A DNA stretch of 64,000 nt. Source: Anastrepha obliqua (Eukaryota; Arthropoda; Insecta; Diptera; Tephritidae). A model generated the notes under the pieces. The model saw only the letters and a list, made by a program, of their open reading frames with translations, did no database searches and had not been told where the DNA came from. How positions within the stretch are numbered: position 1 is the stretch's first letter; the number at the start of each line of letters is the position of its first letter. Below are positions 1-9,969 of the stretch, in pieces. The translations under genes were made by a program, and so were the position numbers. Where the stretch lies: contig NC_072893.1 of the NCBI RefSeq assembly GCF_027943255.1, forward strand, positions 7,998,001 to 8,062,000, written 5' to 3'.

Positions 1-913
1 TGCTGTGAGGACTCTCTAGAAGACCTAGTCAGCACACATTTTCCCGGGTGTGCGGACACTGCAGATCTCGAACCCAGAGGAGATATTGTGCACGAAATCC
101 CGACGGACGTAATTACAACCAACAAAATAGAATGGGCTATACAAAGTTTCGACCCATATAAATCGCCAGGACTGGATGGAATCTTCCCAGCCATGCTCCA
201 AAAGGTAAGCCATCTTGTGGTACCATGGTTAAGAACGATATTCAGGGGATGCCTGAGGTTCAGCTACGTTCCTGTACTGTGGAGAGAAGCGAGAGTTGTG
301 TTTATTCCAAAAGCAGGAAAAAACAACCCTCTATACTCAAAGAATACATGCCCATAAGTCTGACCTCATTTCTCCTGAAAACGTTAGAGAAGATTCTAGA
401 CACATACATTAGAGACACAATTGCGCCGGACGAATTATCCAAGGCGCAGCATGCTTACACCAAAGGCAGATCTACTGAAACTGCACTTCACTCACTTGTA
501 CTAAACATAGAAAAGGCGTTGAATATAAGGAGTATGCTCTAGGAGTATTTCTAGATATATCAGGGGCCTTTAACAACGTGATAAAAGATGCTATTTTAAA
601 TGGCATAGAGTCACTTTATGTCTAATCTATGGATAAGGCAGCTATTAGCTAGCAGAAAGATAAGAGCGGAGTGGAACGATGCGAGTGTCACCAAATATGC
701 ATGCAGAGGTACTCCGCAAGGTGGGGTACTATCGCCGCTATTATGGTTACTTGTAGCAAAAGAAATGCTTAAGAAACTTGATGGAGGGGCACCAAAACTA
801 GTGGCATATGCCGATGACATAGCTATAGTAGTTACGGGAAAGTACCTGGACACCATCAGTAATGTGATGAACAACACTCTCAAAACGATACACCAATGGA
901 AGCCTGGCCAAAA
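1..913 (+). pseudogene. LINE reverse transcriptase fragment (LOA/R1-like)
   Basis: Broken reverse transcriptase of a non-LTR retrotransposon. The reading passes through at least three frames. First comes the palm/fingers entry with SPGLDGIFPAML and VVFIPKAGK (about 88-357), then YMPISLTSFLLKTLEKILD and a KGRSTETALHS block (about 340-540), then LDISGAFNNV near 550, then RGTPQGGVLSPLLW and the active site AYADDIAIV (about 705-835). The catalytic AYADD box itself is unmutated. Frameshifts near 340 and a stop at 540 make it non-coding. The motif style (AFNNV, GTPQGGVLSPLLW) fits LOA/R1-type LINEs; the exact clade is not certain. The 5' end lies outside the window. Confidence 0.85.
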
Positions 914-1065
914 GTGGAGCTCCCAGCCCTACTTAGATTCGCCAAAAGCGCTGACATCCTACATGATGTCTACTTTAGGTATTCATAGAGGTCGGTCTCC
1001 ATCTGGTATCGCTAGGGACCAAAAGGTCTATGCGTGGCTTATGCCAACCAGGCTAACCTAACCTA
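914..1065 (+). mobile_element. LINE 3' tail joined by internal deletion
   Basis: At about 913 the RT reading is joined abruptly to a sequence that is also present, inverted, at 5166-5345. There it lies downstream of a TDGSK RNase H motif. The RT and 3' tail of one LINE family therefore appear to be joined here with the connection/RNase H part deleted. The piece ends in a short run of TAACC-like units, ctaacctaacct. The minus-strand copy at 5166 ends in a similar run, which may be the family's 3' terminus. Confidence 0.65.
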
Positions 1066-1462
1066 TTCGGGATTAATTACGGAATCGATAAATAAATCGG
1101 TAATCTTAAAAAAATTAATAAATTATCTTGGAGAATCATTTCAACTAATCTCGGAATTTTCGGTCTATAAAAATGATTGGGATCCCGTTTTTCGGGATTA
1201 GTTCCGGAATTGATAAGTAAACTTGTATCTTGAAAAAAATTAATAAATTATCTTGGAGAATCATTTCAACTAATCTCGAAATTTCCGGTACTCAAAAATT
1301 ATGGGGATCCCGTTATTCGAGATTAATTATGGAATCGTTAAATAAATATGTAACTGGAAAAAAATAATAAACTATATTGGAGAATCATTTCAACTAATCT
1401 TGGAATTTTCCGTTTACAAAAATGATTGGGATCCCGTTATTCGGGATTGATTACGGAATTGA
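1066..1462. repeat. ~125 bp tandem repeat, about 3.2 units
   Basis: Units begin with ttcgggattaatt-like sequence at 1066, 1191, 1316 and 1440, giving periods of 125, 125 and 124 bp. Each contains tatcttggagaatcatttca and ends in gggatcccgtt. The units differ by scattered substitutions. The array starts directly at the end of the LINE tail and stops after about 23 bp of the fourth unit. Confidence 0.9.
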
Positions 1463-3080
1463 TATTCCTATTGAGTAATGTCTTTTAGAGCTAACAAATT
1501 GAAACTTTGGCGTGAATGCTGGTGTCTCACAAAGGATAGTCCAACTAATATTTCACTCAAGTTGCACGCCCAACAGTGTAAATATACTCGTGCGTAATAT
1601 TATTGAAGCAAATATTTTATATGAATGTTTTGTAATATATGTATCAAACACAGAAAAGAAGGCTTTTTCCTTTTTGCACTAGACACCAATAAAGTTGTAA
1701 CTTTTCAGCGACTTGTTTGTGTGTTCACACTAAGTGCACCAAGTATCACCACCAAGTCACACCAATTCTGTGGAAAATCCCAATGTGATTATCATCGCCT
1801 GCGACCACTTTCTTTGTACATACATACATACATACAAACATATATCTAATCCCCTCGACCATAGCCACTTGATTGGCTTGTGCAAAAGTAGCAAATTTAA
1901 TTGCGCACTTGTGGCTTGTGTCAATGTGTTTCAGAGTGTTTTATTGACTTTCTTTTGCTCATTCCTAGAAGTATAATGCTTACACACACACACATACACA
2001 TATACATATAAATATTCATTTGTACATAGGTATGTAGACAAGTGTGCACATAAATAACACAAAACTCCTGCGCGTGCATTTAGCCAGTTTGTCATTTTTC
2101 CTGCCCGTTTGGCTCATCAGTTTGTCATTGAGTTAATCTTCCATCGTGATGATTTTATTTCTTCTGGTTCACTCTGGCGTCCAGTAATTGCCCTCCATTC
2201 TCATTTTCCTTTCCAAACAGACATTTTTCTTAATTTAGTTCTATTTTTCTTGCCTTTTCGATTTCTATGATATTAAATTGCTTCATTTATTTGATTTTCT
2301 GCTGTATTTTTTCTGCTATACTCGTGTGAACTTTTGCAACTTGCTCCTCTTGTTTGTGTAACAATGTGTTGACAGGGAGTCCCACGAGTGGATATTCATA
2401 CTTGAGTGAGATGTTGTTAAATCCTGCGTTGATTTCCGAATGTCTGCTACTGTGCTTGGCAACGCTTCTGGCAAGTTTAACTTTCGTTACACGTGAGGGT
2501 ACACATTTACGTGCATACATACAGACATGCATACATACATTCATATGTTCAAATATATTAAGGCACAAAGCAAAAAAGAGGAATAAATTCTTCCTGAAGT
2601 TTGATGAGAATGTAAAGATGTGAGCTGCTGAAATTTGTAAAGAAAGTAATTTAAATTTAAATTTTATTTTCCTCTGACATTTCTCGTTTACATGAAGCAG
2701 CTTGGGTTTTTAATGAATTAAGAAATTTCTGGCTGCACGTTGGCCTGCTAAAACTTTGAAGCTTTTGAGCTATAACTTTTGAAAGGAAAAGAGTTAGCCA
2801 AATCCTACTTGCAATGAAAAAATTTGTTTTCTTAGATTTAGAGAAATCCTTCGTACAATAAAAAAAAAATTAAAATAACAATAAACTGGCGCATGTAAAA
2901 TTCTATAATTCCAAATGTTCTTCAAAACGTTTGTAATACCGTGCAAAATAAATGTGAGGGACGAACTGTCAAAGGAACGATAGTGAGAAAAGAATAAAAC
3001 GAAATAAGAAAAAACACACAACCAAAAGTGAACAGTTCTCATATATTATTTATTTTAGAAAAAAAAAATGTGTTATAAAA
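1463..3080. other. AT-rich stretch without a gene
   Basis: No coding similarity is recognisable on either strand. It holds short microsatellites: (CATA)n at about 1816-1837, CA-rich DNA at about 1981-2010, and CATA-rich DNA at 2510-2545. Poly-A runs sit near 2860 and 3058. Confidence 0.5.
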
Positions 3081-4500
3081 ACGGCAGTCCATAATACTGC
3101 GGCGAGAAAAAGAATTGTGTCCCACTATACAGTGCGATGGTAAGCTCCTGTGGAAGTCACACTTTGAAACAAAGACATCCAAAGCACTGACAGCCGTCTG
3201 GCAGGGCAAGGGTGCTTTTGGGAAAACGGGGGGTCTTTCTGCTAGCAAGGTCCTATGGATCTACACGGTTATGATAAGACCTATTATCACCTATGCATCA
3301 GTGGTGGATGAGTAGACTCGATCTTATGGGAGTCAACAGGTCCTTATCGAAACAACAACGCACTGTGGCCATCTGTTGTACCAGAACTTTTCCGACTACT
3401 TCAGGCCCGGCATTAGATGCTCTGCTTAGTCGACCCCCACTTGATGTTTTCATTCAAGGAGAAGCCTTGAAGGCCATCTGCAGGCTAAAACTCAATGAGA
3501 ATTGGTACGGCCCCTGTCAGGAGTTGGACAACAGAGTAGACATGTACTTCGATCCAACGATTCTCGCCATGCCCCTTGACTTCATGCCATCCAGAGTCGT
3601 GCTTGACAAGAGATACAGTGTGGTGCTGCCAGAGGCTCAACTGTGGTCAAACTTAGAAAATGAGCCCGGCAAACACTGTTCTCGCATTTGCACGGATGGC
3701 TCCAGGACCGAGCACGGTTCCGGCTTTGGTGAGTACGTGGAATCAAGCGGGACAAAACTACACTCCGCTCTTGGAATGTATGCATCTGTGTTTCAAGCGG
3801 AGGTGTATGCTGTTCAAGAAGCAATGAACTTTGATGTGGAAAACAGATGGAGAGGTAGTTCTGTATGTGTCTGAAGCGACAGACAAGCTACGTTCATAGC
3901 CTTAGACAGCCCTCCAACCACTTCAGGGGTAGTTGAGTCCAGTAAATCCAGGCTAAACTATGTCGGCAGACATAATGTGCTGATATTAACATGGGTCTCG
4001 GGACGAAATTTCTCACTCTTTAGCCAGAATGGGCTCTGAGACCATCTTTCTTGGCCCGGAGCCTGTTCTGCCCCTCTTTTCTGCAGACATCAAACCCAAG
4101 GTTAGAAGACGGGCGAGCTTGGTAGGCTGAGAAAGGCTGCAGATGGACAGAACTGATGTTACCTGTCATGCCCAACCGACTGTCGCAGTTCCTCCTGTCA
4201 CTAAGTAGAGGGCACTGTAGGCTGGGAGTTGGACTGAGACGGGCCACTTTCTATGGGAAAAGCACATGTAAAAGGTGGGCATCTTAGACAGTGTACTCTG
4301 CCCAGCATGTGGAGGGGAGTATGAGACGGCGGACCACTTTCTGTGCGTCTGCCCGGCCTTCGCTCGAATCATGCTTGAGGTCTTTGGCACTTATGTGTTA
4401 AGAAGCGACCACCTTAGCTCCTTGACACCAAGAAGAAAGCTGAGTAGATCTAAAGAAAATTATAAAGGGAACCCGATTGCAGTACAATGGACTTAATTGT
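3080..4500 (+). pseudogene. LINE 3' half: RT thumb, RNase H, C-terminal zinc knuckle
   Basis: Plus-strand relic of a LOA/Jockey-type LINE. The order is: RT thumb (SHFETKTSKALTAVWQ, VLWIYTVMIRPIITYASVV, 3115-3315); connection domain; RNase H with ICTDGSRTEHGSGFGEY and HSALGMYASVFQAEVYAV (about 3680-3830); an RNase H tail resembling LTWVSGR (about 3985); and a C-terminal cysteine motif CPACGGEYETADHFLCVCPAF (about 4297-4360). RNase H residues D in TDGS and E in QAEV are retained. A frameshift near 3305, stops around 3874-4020 and a deletion before the cysteine motif inactivate it. The end of the element is near 4500. A second piece of the same family is inverted at 22197-22385. Confidence 0.85.
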
Positions 4501-4850
4501 GTCTGAGTGCTGTACTTTCCAGTCTGTCGCGTGCGGTTCACTTGATTAGAGGCAATAATTGGTATGGAAGAAAATTGTTATTAAAGCAACCGTTTTGATC
4601 AAGTAACACAAAATTTTCTGATAACTCAAAACTGTGTTGTGCTCGATTCTAAGCATGCATTAAAAGTTTATTCTATCTAACTGTATTTTGGAGCAGTACA
4701 AAGTCGGCAGTTGTAACATTGAGTTTGATTTATTGGTTCACTTGAATAGAGACACTCAGTTTGCCTAAATGATTTGCGCGTTAAAGCTGTGAAAAGGGAT
4801 TGTTTTTTAGGCATTCCTTGTATTTGGTCGAAAACATCTTAACTTTAATA
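4501..4850. other. No gene seen
   Basis: AT-rich sequence with no recognised coding similarity or repeat structure. It separates the LINE tail from a Tc3-like relic. Confidence 0.4.
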
Positions 4851-5165
4851 AAACGGGAGAGCACAAAGGTTTAACAGGTTACCACAAAAGACAAATCAAT
4901 ATTTTGATCTCAGAGAGATTTTCAAACCGGCCAAATTGCCAAAAAGATTGGTGGAAGTCCAAATGTTGCGGATCCTTATGTGAAACATGGTGCCTCCTAT
5001 GGTAAGATCTACAAAACCAGGCACCGACACCGAATGAAACTCGTAAAATCTTTAGGATTGCATTAGATTCCCCCATTCAGGGAGCCATAAATTAAAGAAA
5101 TGCCAAATGTTGCAGCAGAAAATTCACCGCTCAAAGGGCTATTTTAAAAGCGCCACATTTAAAGC
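4850..5165 (+). pseudogene. Tc3-like transposase N-terminal relic
   Basis: The plus strand reads LTGYHKRQINILISE near 4870 and, after a frameshift, GQIAKKIGGSPNVADPYVKH followed by GASYGKIYKTRHRHR (about 4922-5030). This is the bipartite helix-turn-helix DNA-binding region of Tc3/Tc1-type transposases. Only the DNA-binding part is seen; the DDE catalytic domain is absent. Stops and frameshifts are present. The relic ends where the minus-strand LINE fragment begins. Confidence 0.65.
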
Positions 5166-5530
5166 ATAGGTTAGCTTAGGTTAGCCTGGTTGGTAATAAG
5201 CCACGCAAATATCTTTTGGTCCCTAGCGATACCAGATGGAAACCGACTTCTATGGATACTGAAAGTAGACATCATGAAGGATGTCAGCGCTTTTGGCGAA
5301 TCTAAGCAGAGCTGGGAGATCCGCTTTTGGGACGTACCCTCCAGACCCTAAAACAGTGGCTCCCAGGCATTTTTAACGCGTGCTTATTGCTTTTATTGCT
5401 TGACTGCCCACTCCGTCTAAAGTTTTAGAGCCGTCTGTGTACATGTGAAAAGTCCTATGGCCAGGCTTCATGCCTTTGTGCCATCCCTCCTCTTTAATTG
5501 TAGTACGAAACCTTGTCTCCCAATTAAAAT
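5166..5530 (-). pseudogene. LINE RNase H start plus 3' tail (same family as 914-1065)
   Basis: The minus strand reads FRTTIKEEGWHKGMKPG then HMYTDGSKTLDGVGS (about 5525-5410). This is the first strand of an RNase H domain with its catalytic TDGS aspartate, followed by a stop. Downstream (5345-5166) is the tail shared with 914-1065, ending in TAACC-like units. Internal sequence between RNase H and the tail is missing. Taken with the first copy, it shows the family order RT - RNase H - tail. Confidence 0.75.
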
Positions 5531-5734
5531 ACGGAGTCCGGAGTACGGAGTAAAATATAAAGAATTACAAAAACAAAAATCTGTTACAAATCACGATCCC
5601 GATGAAGGGAAAAAAGTAATAATTAGTGACGAAAGTAGTAGAAAGTAGTTTAATCTGTATGGATCGGGTGGAGAGAAGTACTATTTCTATGACTTGAGAA
5701 AGGAGTAAAGGTACTTGAGTCGACAGCACAGAGT

Positions 5735-5935
5735 GAGGTGTGAAGGTGTTATACGAGTAACATAATATTAGTTTGGGGAAAAAGAGTTGTTCCGCATGAC
5801 CAAACATTAAATTCAGATCTCTATTGTCCACAACTGTACCGTTTGAAGCTAGCGATTGACAGAAAACAGCCAGAATTGGCCAACAGAAGGGGTGTTGAGT
5901 TCCATCATAATTAAGCAAGATCATTCACGTTCGTA
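5735..5935 (+). pseudogene. mariner transposase catalytic-core relic
   Basis: The plus strand reads VWGKRVVPHDQTLNSDLYC then LKLAIDRKQPELANRRGVEFHHN. This matches the segment of mariner transposases that leads into the second catalytic aspartate (family pattern RPELxNRxGVxFHQDNARPH). In this copy the aspartate box has decayed to HHN-stop. Flanking transposase sequence is not recognisable. A long open frame on the opposite strand here is a shadow of this relic. Confidence 0.75.
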
Positions 5936-5967
5936 GTGACTCGCCAAAAACCTCGGGAGCTCCGTTG

Positions 5968-6006
5968 CACAGTGGTCCGACCAGAAGGCGTTGGCGGACA
6001 AAATTG
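5968..6006 (+). repeat. Left terminus: heptamer, 23 bp spacer, nonamer-like block
   Basis: CACAGTG at 5968-5974, then a 23 bp spacer at 5975-5997, then ACAAAATTG at 5998-6006. The RAG recombination signal consensus is CACAGTG, a 12 or 23 bp spacer, then ACAAAAACC. The first six nonamer bases match here. Confidence 0.6.
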
Positions 6007-6399
6007 AAAAACTCATTTAATTAAGCTGAAAATATATATTTAGGGGTTTTAAGGATCAGTGATGACGAATTTGACCTTAGTTTTAGCAAATTTTAATTTC
6101 ATTGAATACTATAAATACATTTTTACTTCCGTAATTAGCTGGTGAGTTCATTTTTACATTTTTCACGACCCCAGAGAGTACCACGTGGAGGCTTACGGTA
6201 AGGTTATTCTCTCCTAATTTTTTTTTCTTTTTAGATTTTTTTTATTTTTTATTTTTTTTTTTTTAATTTTTGTTTTTTAATTCTTAATTTTTTTTTTTTT
6301 TAATTTTTAATTTTTTTTATTTTTAATTTTTAAATTTTTTTTTGTTTAGTTTTTACATTTTTTTGGATATTTAGTTGTTTTTTTGTTTTTAATTTTTTT

Positions 6400-6583
6400 T
6401 TATGATTCAGAATCCTCGGTTTCTGATGAGCTGTTTTCTGAGGCTGGATCATTTTTCAAATTTAAAAGCGCAAGAATCTTTTTTGAAAATGGTTTTGGCT
6501 TGTTTTTCGGAACCTTAGTTTTTGATATTATAACTACATCTGATGAACAAAGCAAAGCATTTAATAATTTTGTTTTTTTTTAA
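6400..6583 (-). other. Possible coding remnant with acidic C-terminus inside the Transib-like element
   Basis: The minus strand is open for about 60 codons. It reads a lysine-rich stretch (KTKVPKNKPKPFSKK), then ILALLNLKND, then an acidic serine-rich end (SENSSSETEDSES) and a TAA at 6400-6402. The composition is unlike the surrounding poly-T and resembles a real protein C-terminus. No family is recognised. It could be the tail of a lost element-encoded protein or chance. Confidence 0.3.
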
Positions 6584-7137
6584 GTTGTCCCTTAATGCTG
6601 ATGGGGTCTGTGATGTCTTTTACACAAAATTGCCATATGTAACGTTTTGCCTGTGGGTAAATGCACAAAAGCTACATTATTTTTAATTTGCGCAACTTTG
6701 CGCAACAGGTTTCAGTTTGAGATCATAGCTGAAATATGTGGCAACATCACTCATGTTCATTTCAAGTGGACCGGTGTGGACCACTCGAAAAAATGATCTT
6801 TAAAAAACAAATTTTCGAAAAATTTTGAAATTTCCAAAAAAAAAAAAAAATTGGATTTTGTACCACAACTTAAGAGAATTATTACTGTTTCCGTTAATAT
6901 ATTCAATTATCTTTTTTCTTTTCAATATTTGGTTAACAATCAAATGGTAATATTTATTTGCAGACATGAAAATGAAACTCTTGCATGAAGTACGATTTGC
7001 ATACAATTTCATGTTTAAAGTCAAAAAACTACAATGAAAAATTTTTTAAATTAAGTAATATTTTGAGAAAATCTGCCTTGAATATTTAAGAAAACATCTG
7101 CATTATCAAATTTTTATTTCAAAAATGTTGAAAAATT

Positions 7138-7166
7138 GAATTTTGTCCGGCCGCCGGACCACTGTG
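7138..7166 (-). repeat. Right terminus: heptamer, 13 bp spacer, nonamer-like block
   Basis: Read on the minus strand: CACAGTG at 7166-7160, a 13 bp spacer at 7159-7147, then ACAAAATTC at 7146-7138. The spacer is exactly 10 bp, about one helical turn, shorter than at the left end. Confidence 0.6.
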
Positions 7167-7171
7167 CGTTG

Positions 7172-7645
7172 GGATGTTTCAATGCATAACGATATAGTCT
7201 GAACTTGGCACCAAGCTATTACCAACTTTTTCTTTCATTGCAAAACTTCCTGAGTGATAAGAAATTGGTATCAAGAGAAGATTGTGATAATCGGTTACTA
7301 GAGTTTATCGCCAATAAGGACCAAGACTTCTATGATACAAAGGCATTATAGAGCTACATTTAAAATGGCAACGAAATATATAACAAAACGGTGCATATTT
7401 GACCCAAATCGGACAATCCGGAACATCTTAATAAAGTTTTGAATTTTATGGTACATTGATGAAAATAATGGATTTCTTTTTCCCCAAGCTACAATAATAT
7501 TTTTATAAGAAGTAAAAATTTGGACTGAAAATTAGCGCGTTAAAAGATGTCAATTTAGATTTAAGTTCATGTCACGCTCCCTTTCTTCATACCTTATGGT
7601 TTTCGGCATTAGTAAATATTGTGACTGTAAGACATTTCAATACTT
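7172..7645. other. No gene seen; one partner of a 22 bp direct repeat
   Basis: AT-rich sequence without recognised coding similarity. The 22 bp starting gaaaataatggatttctt at 7461-7482 recur at 8267-8288 in the same orientation, with similar but degenerate flanks. Confidence 0.4.
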
Positions 7646-7648
7646 TAG

Positions 7649-7960
7649 CTTCAGTGGTTCTAGAAAAAAGCTATAAGAAGGTTTCAGTTTATATGGGAGG
7701 TGCCACACCCCCTTTTTCAATACCTACCACATTTTACCATAAGACAGGTATTTGCAATTTGTATAACTGTATCAAATTTCATTGTCTTAGTGGTTCCGGA
7801 GAAAAGCGATTTGGAAATTTACGTTTGTATGGAAGGTGCCAAACCCACTTTGCCCATACGTACCAAATTTCACCATGAGTACGTTATATACAATTTACGT
7901 CTTCGTGCCTAGTTTCAGTTGTCTAGCTTAATTGGTTTTAGAGATATATTGGTTTTCACA
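7649..7960. repeat. Degenerate ~140 bp tandem repeat, just over two units
   Basis: The motif cttcagtggttctag / cttagtggttccgga / cttaattggttttag recurs at 7649, 7786 and 7927, giving periods of 137 and 141 bp. The first two units share gtttatatgggaggtgcc / gtttgtatggaaggtgcc and then caaatttca-type sequence. The units are diverged but collinear. Open frames here follow the repeat and show no protein similarity. Confidence 0.65.
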
Positions 7961-9045
7961 TTGTGGTCTATGGATATCTGGGTTAACATCTCTACACTGA
8001 AGAAAATTATTTCTTCCAAATAGATGCATGTGTCATTGAAATCGCGAAAATAGTTTAAACCTATTTTATGGTTGATATTAAGCTCCTGGGTGATGCTACG
8101 ACTACTAACACTCTCGGCAACTTCGATTATCGACATTTACTTCAATGGAATGGAAAAAACAGCAAACGATTTTTTTAGTGTGAAATGACACTTTGACAAC
8201 TAGCGCAAACTTTGAATTGCTTGATCGATACTTTACGAGATGTCGATCACTACAGCCATCTATCGAGAAAATAATGGATTTCTTTTTCAACAAACTAATA
8301 TAATGATGAATACTTACGAGTCAGTTTTTCATGGGAAAAATACTTTTGACGCTTTCGCATCCATGACAGAGCGATCGCTGTAAGAAAAAACTTTTCGAAA
8401 TTTTATGCGCGCAACTGACACTGAACACAGAATCTAAGCAGTTAGTCTCGGTTATGGCGGTCGCAGCAAAGTAAACATGCCATCATTCGAGCTAATAAAT
8501 CTTGTGTATATTTGACACGCGATTATTATTCTTAATAGTGTCTGTGGCGTCAAGATAACTTCATCACAAGGCTGACACATTTGCTTGCTTGATAAGCCAA
8601 ATATTTGTAGGTTAGTGTACTTTTCAGTAGTTATCTTATCCGAAAGCTGACACAGAGTCATTCTTATAACTGAAAATGAGTAATACGATTGCGATAAAGG
8701 AGTGGCGTAGAATATCTCAATTAGTCTTTTAGGTTTACTTTTTATTAAAACAAAATAAGTCTCGTCTTTTTAATAAAAAACATGCATTAGGGTAGACCCA
8801 AAAAAGGAAGAAAATCAAGGCAAATGCAATCAGATAACAACTCAGTTGGGCTTCAACTTTTTTTACTCTAGGCCGTAAGCTCGTTTGAAGCAGTAGTGAA
8901 TCAGGTTCGTTTTTAGATAAGTATGTGCATTAACTTACCCAAGGCCCCTCCGAGGGTAATTTTGAGTAAACAAAAACGTGTTTTCTTTGTTAGGCCTGGG
9001 ACTTTTCAGCCCAAGTGTTGTACTCAATTACCAAACACTATTTAC
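7961..9045. other. No gene seen
   Basis: No coding similarity is recognised. It holds the second copy of the 22 bp direct repeat at 8267-8288. Short open frames lack any family motif. Confidence 0.4.
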
Positions 9046-9049
9046 CTAA

Positions 9050-9969
9050 AGGGCTTTCCAATAACAGATGCTATTTTGAATAGCCCGCTATTTCGATAGA
9101 TGTTGCCTTGAACGCTGTCATTTTTTGATATTTGACAAGTAGAAACTACGCCATTAATAAAAATGGAACGATACACGCTTAAACTACGCCCTAAAATTAT
9201 TAAAATTCACTATAAAAATGGTGAAAATTTGGCAGAGACGGTTCGTAAGACTCGAACATTTTTGGGTCATCGTGAAGCACCTTATCGGACCGCAATACAG
9301 AAATTGGTGAAAAAATTCGAGCTGTTGGGACAAGTTAGTGATGTGAAGAATAAAACCCGTGCACGTCGCTCATGAGCAGCCGAAAATATTGCTGTTGTAG
9401 CCGAAAGTGTTGAAGAAAACCCAGGTTTGCCCATTCCTCGTCGTTCTTTGGAATTAGGCAACCCACAAACGTCATTACATCGTATTTTGCATAAAGATTT
9501 GGCTCTTAAGGCTTATAAAGTTCAGCTAACACAAGAACTCAACCCGGCCGATCATCAACAACGTCGTGCCTTTGCTGATATGGATCGTTGAAATGCATGA
9601 AAATAATCCGGAACTCCATCGAAAAATCATCTGGAGTAATGAGGTCCAGTTCCACCTTGGTGGCTTCGTCAACAAGCAAAACTGTCGGATCTGGGGCTCA
9701 GAAAATTATCGTTGAAAAGCTTCTTCATCCTCAACGAGTGACTATTTGGTGCGTTTTATGGTCCGGCGGAGTTATTGTATCTTACTTTTTCGAAAATGGA
9801 GCTGGAGCAATAGTTACGGTGAATGGATTGCGCTATCGAGAGATGATTAACGATTTTTTATGGAATTTTACGGAATTGAATGTTATTGATCTGGACAACG
9901 TTTATTTTCAACAAGACGGCGCTACGTGCCACACAAGCAGCGAAACCATTGATCTTTTACGGGAAAAGA
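9050..9969 (+). pseudogene. Tc1/mariner-superfamily transposase (DUF4817 type), 3' truncated
   Basis: ATG at 9163 opens MERYTLKLRPKIIKIHY, the DUF4817-type helix-turn-helix common in insect Tc1/mariner transposases. It continues through ENIAVVAESVEENPG, HRILHKDLALKAYKVQL, GGFVNKQNCRIWGSEN, VTIWCVLWSGGVIVSYFFENG and FQQDGATCHTSSETIDLL with the second catalytic aspartate. The first aspartate box reads IWSNEVQFHLGG, so the aspartate of the usual FSDE is replaced by asparagine. A TGA at 9373, a frameshift near 9590 and another near 9710 break the frame. The third catalytic region is missing because the sequence runs directly into a Jockey LINE at about 9970. The 5' terminal repeat probably begins near 9050. 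Confidence 0.85.

Larger units (their letters stand above)
5968..7166. mobile_element. Transib-like non-autonomous DNA transposon, 1,199 bp
   Basis: Both ends begin, reading inward, with the same 12 bases, cacagtggtccg. After a spacer of different length both continue with cggacaaaatt. The insertion is flanked by a perfect 5 bp duplication. CACAGTG termini with 5 bp duplications are known from Transib transposons and from RAG recombination signals. The interior is AT-rich with long poly-T tracts (6220-6380) and has no recognisable transposase, so it is probably non-autonomous. A minus-strand coding remnant may lie at 6400-6583. The termini and duplication are seen directly; the Transib assignment is inference. 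Confidence 0.7.
5963..7171. repeat. 5 bp target-site duplication CGTTG flanking the CACAGTG element
   Basis: CGTTG at 5963-5967 directly precedes the left CACAGTG terminus, and CGTTG at 7167-7171 directly follows the right CACTGTG terminus. A 5 bp, GC-containing duplication is the established pattern for Transib elements. Confidence 0.75.

Noticed and set aside
5565..5924. 119-codon minus-strand open frame
   Set aside because: The plus strand over the same bases encodes a recognisable mariner core (LNSDLYC, RPELANRRGVEFHH-like). The minus frame has no motif and is a shadow.
5968..7166. hAT element starting CAGTGG with an 8 bp duplication
   Set aside because: The 8 bp outside CAGTG do not match between sides, while CGTTG outside CACAGTG matches perfectly. 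A 5 bp duplication fits better.
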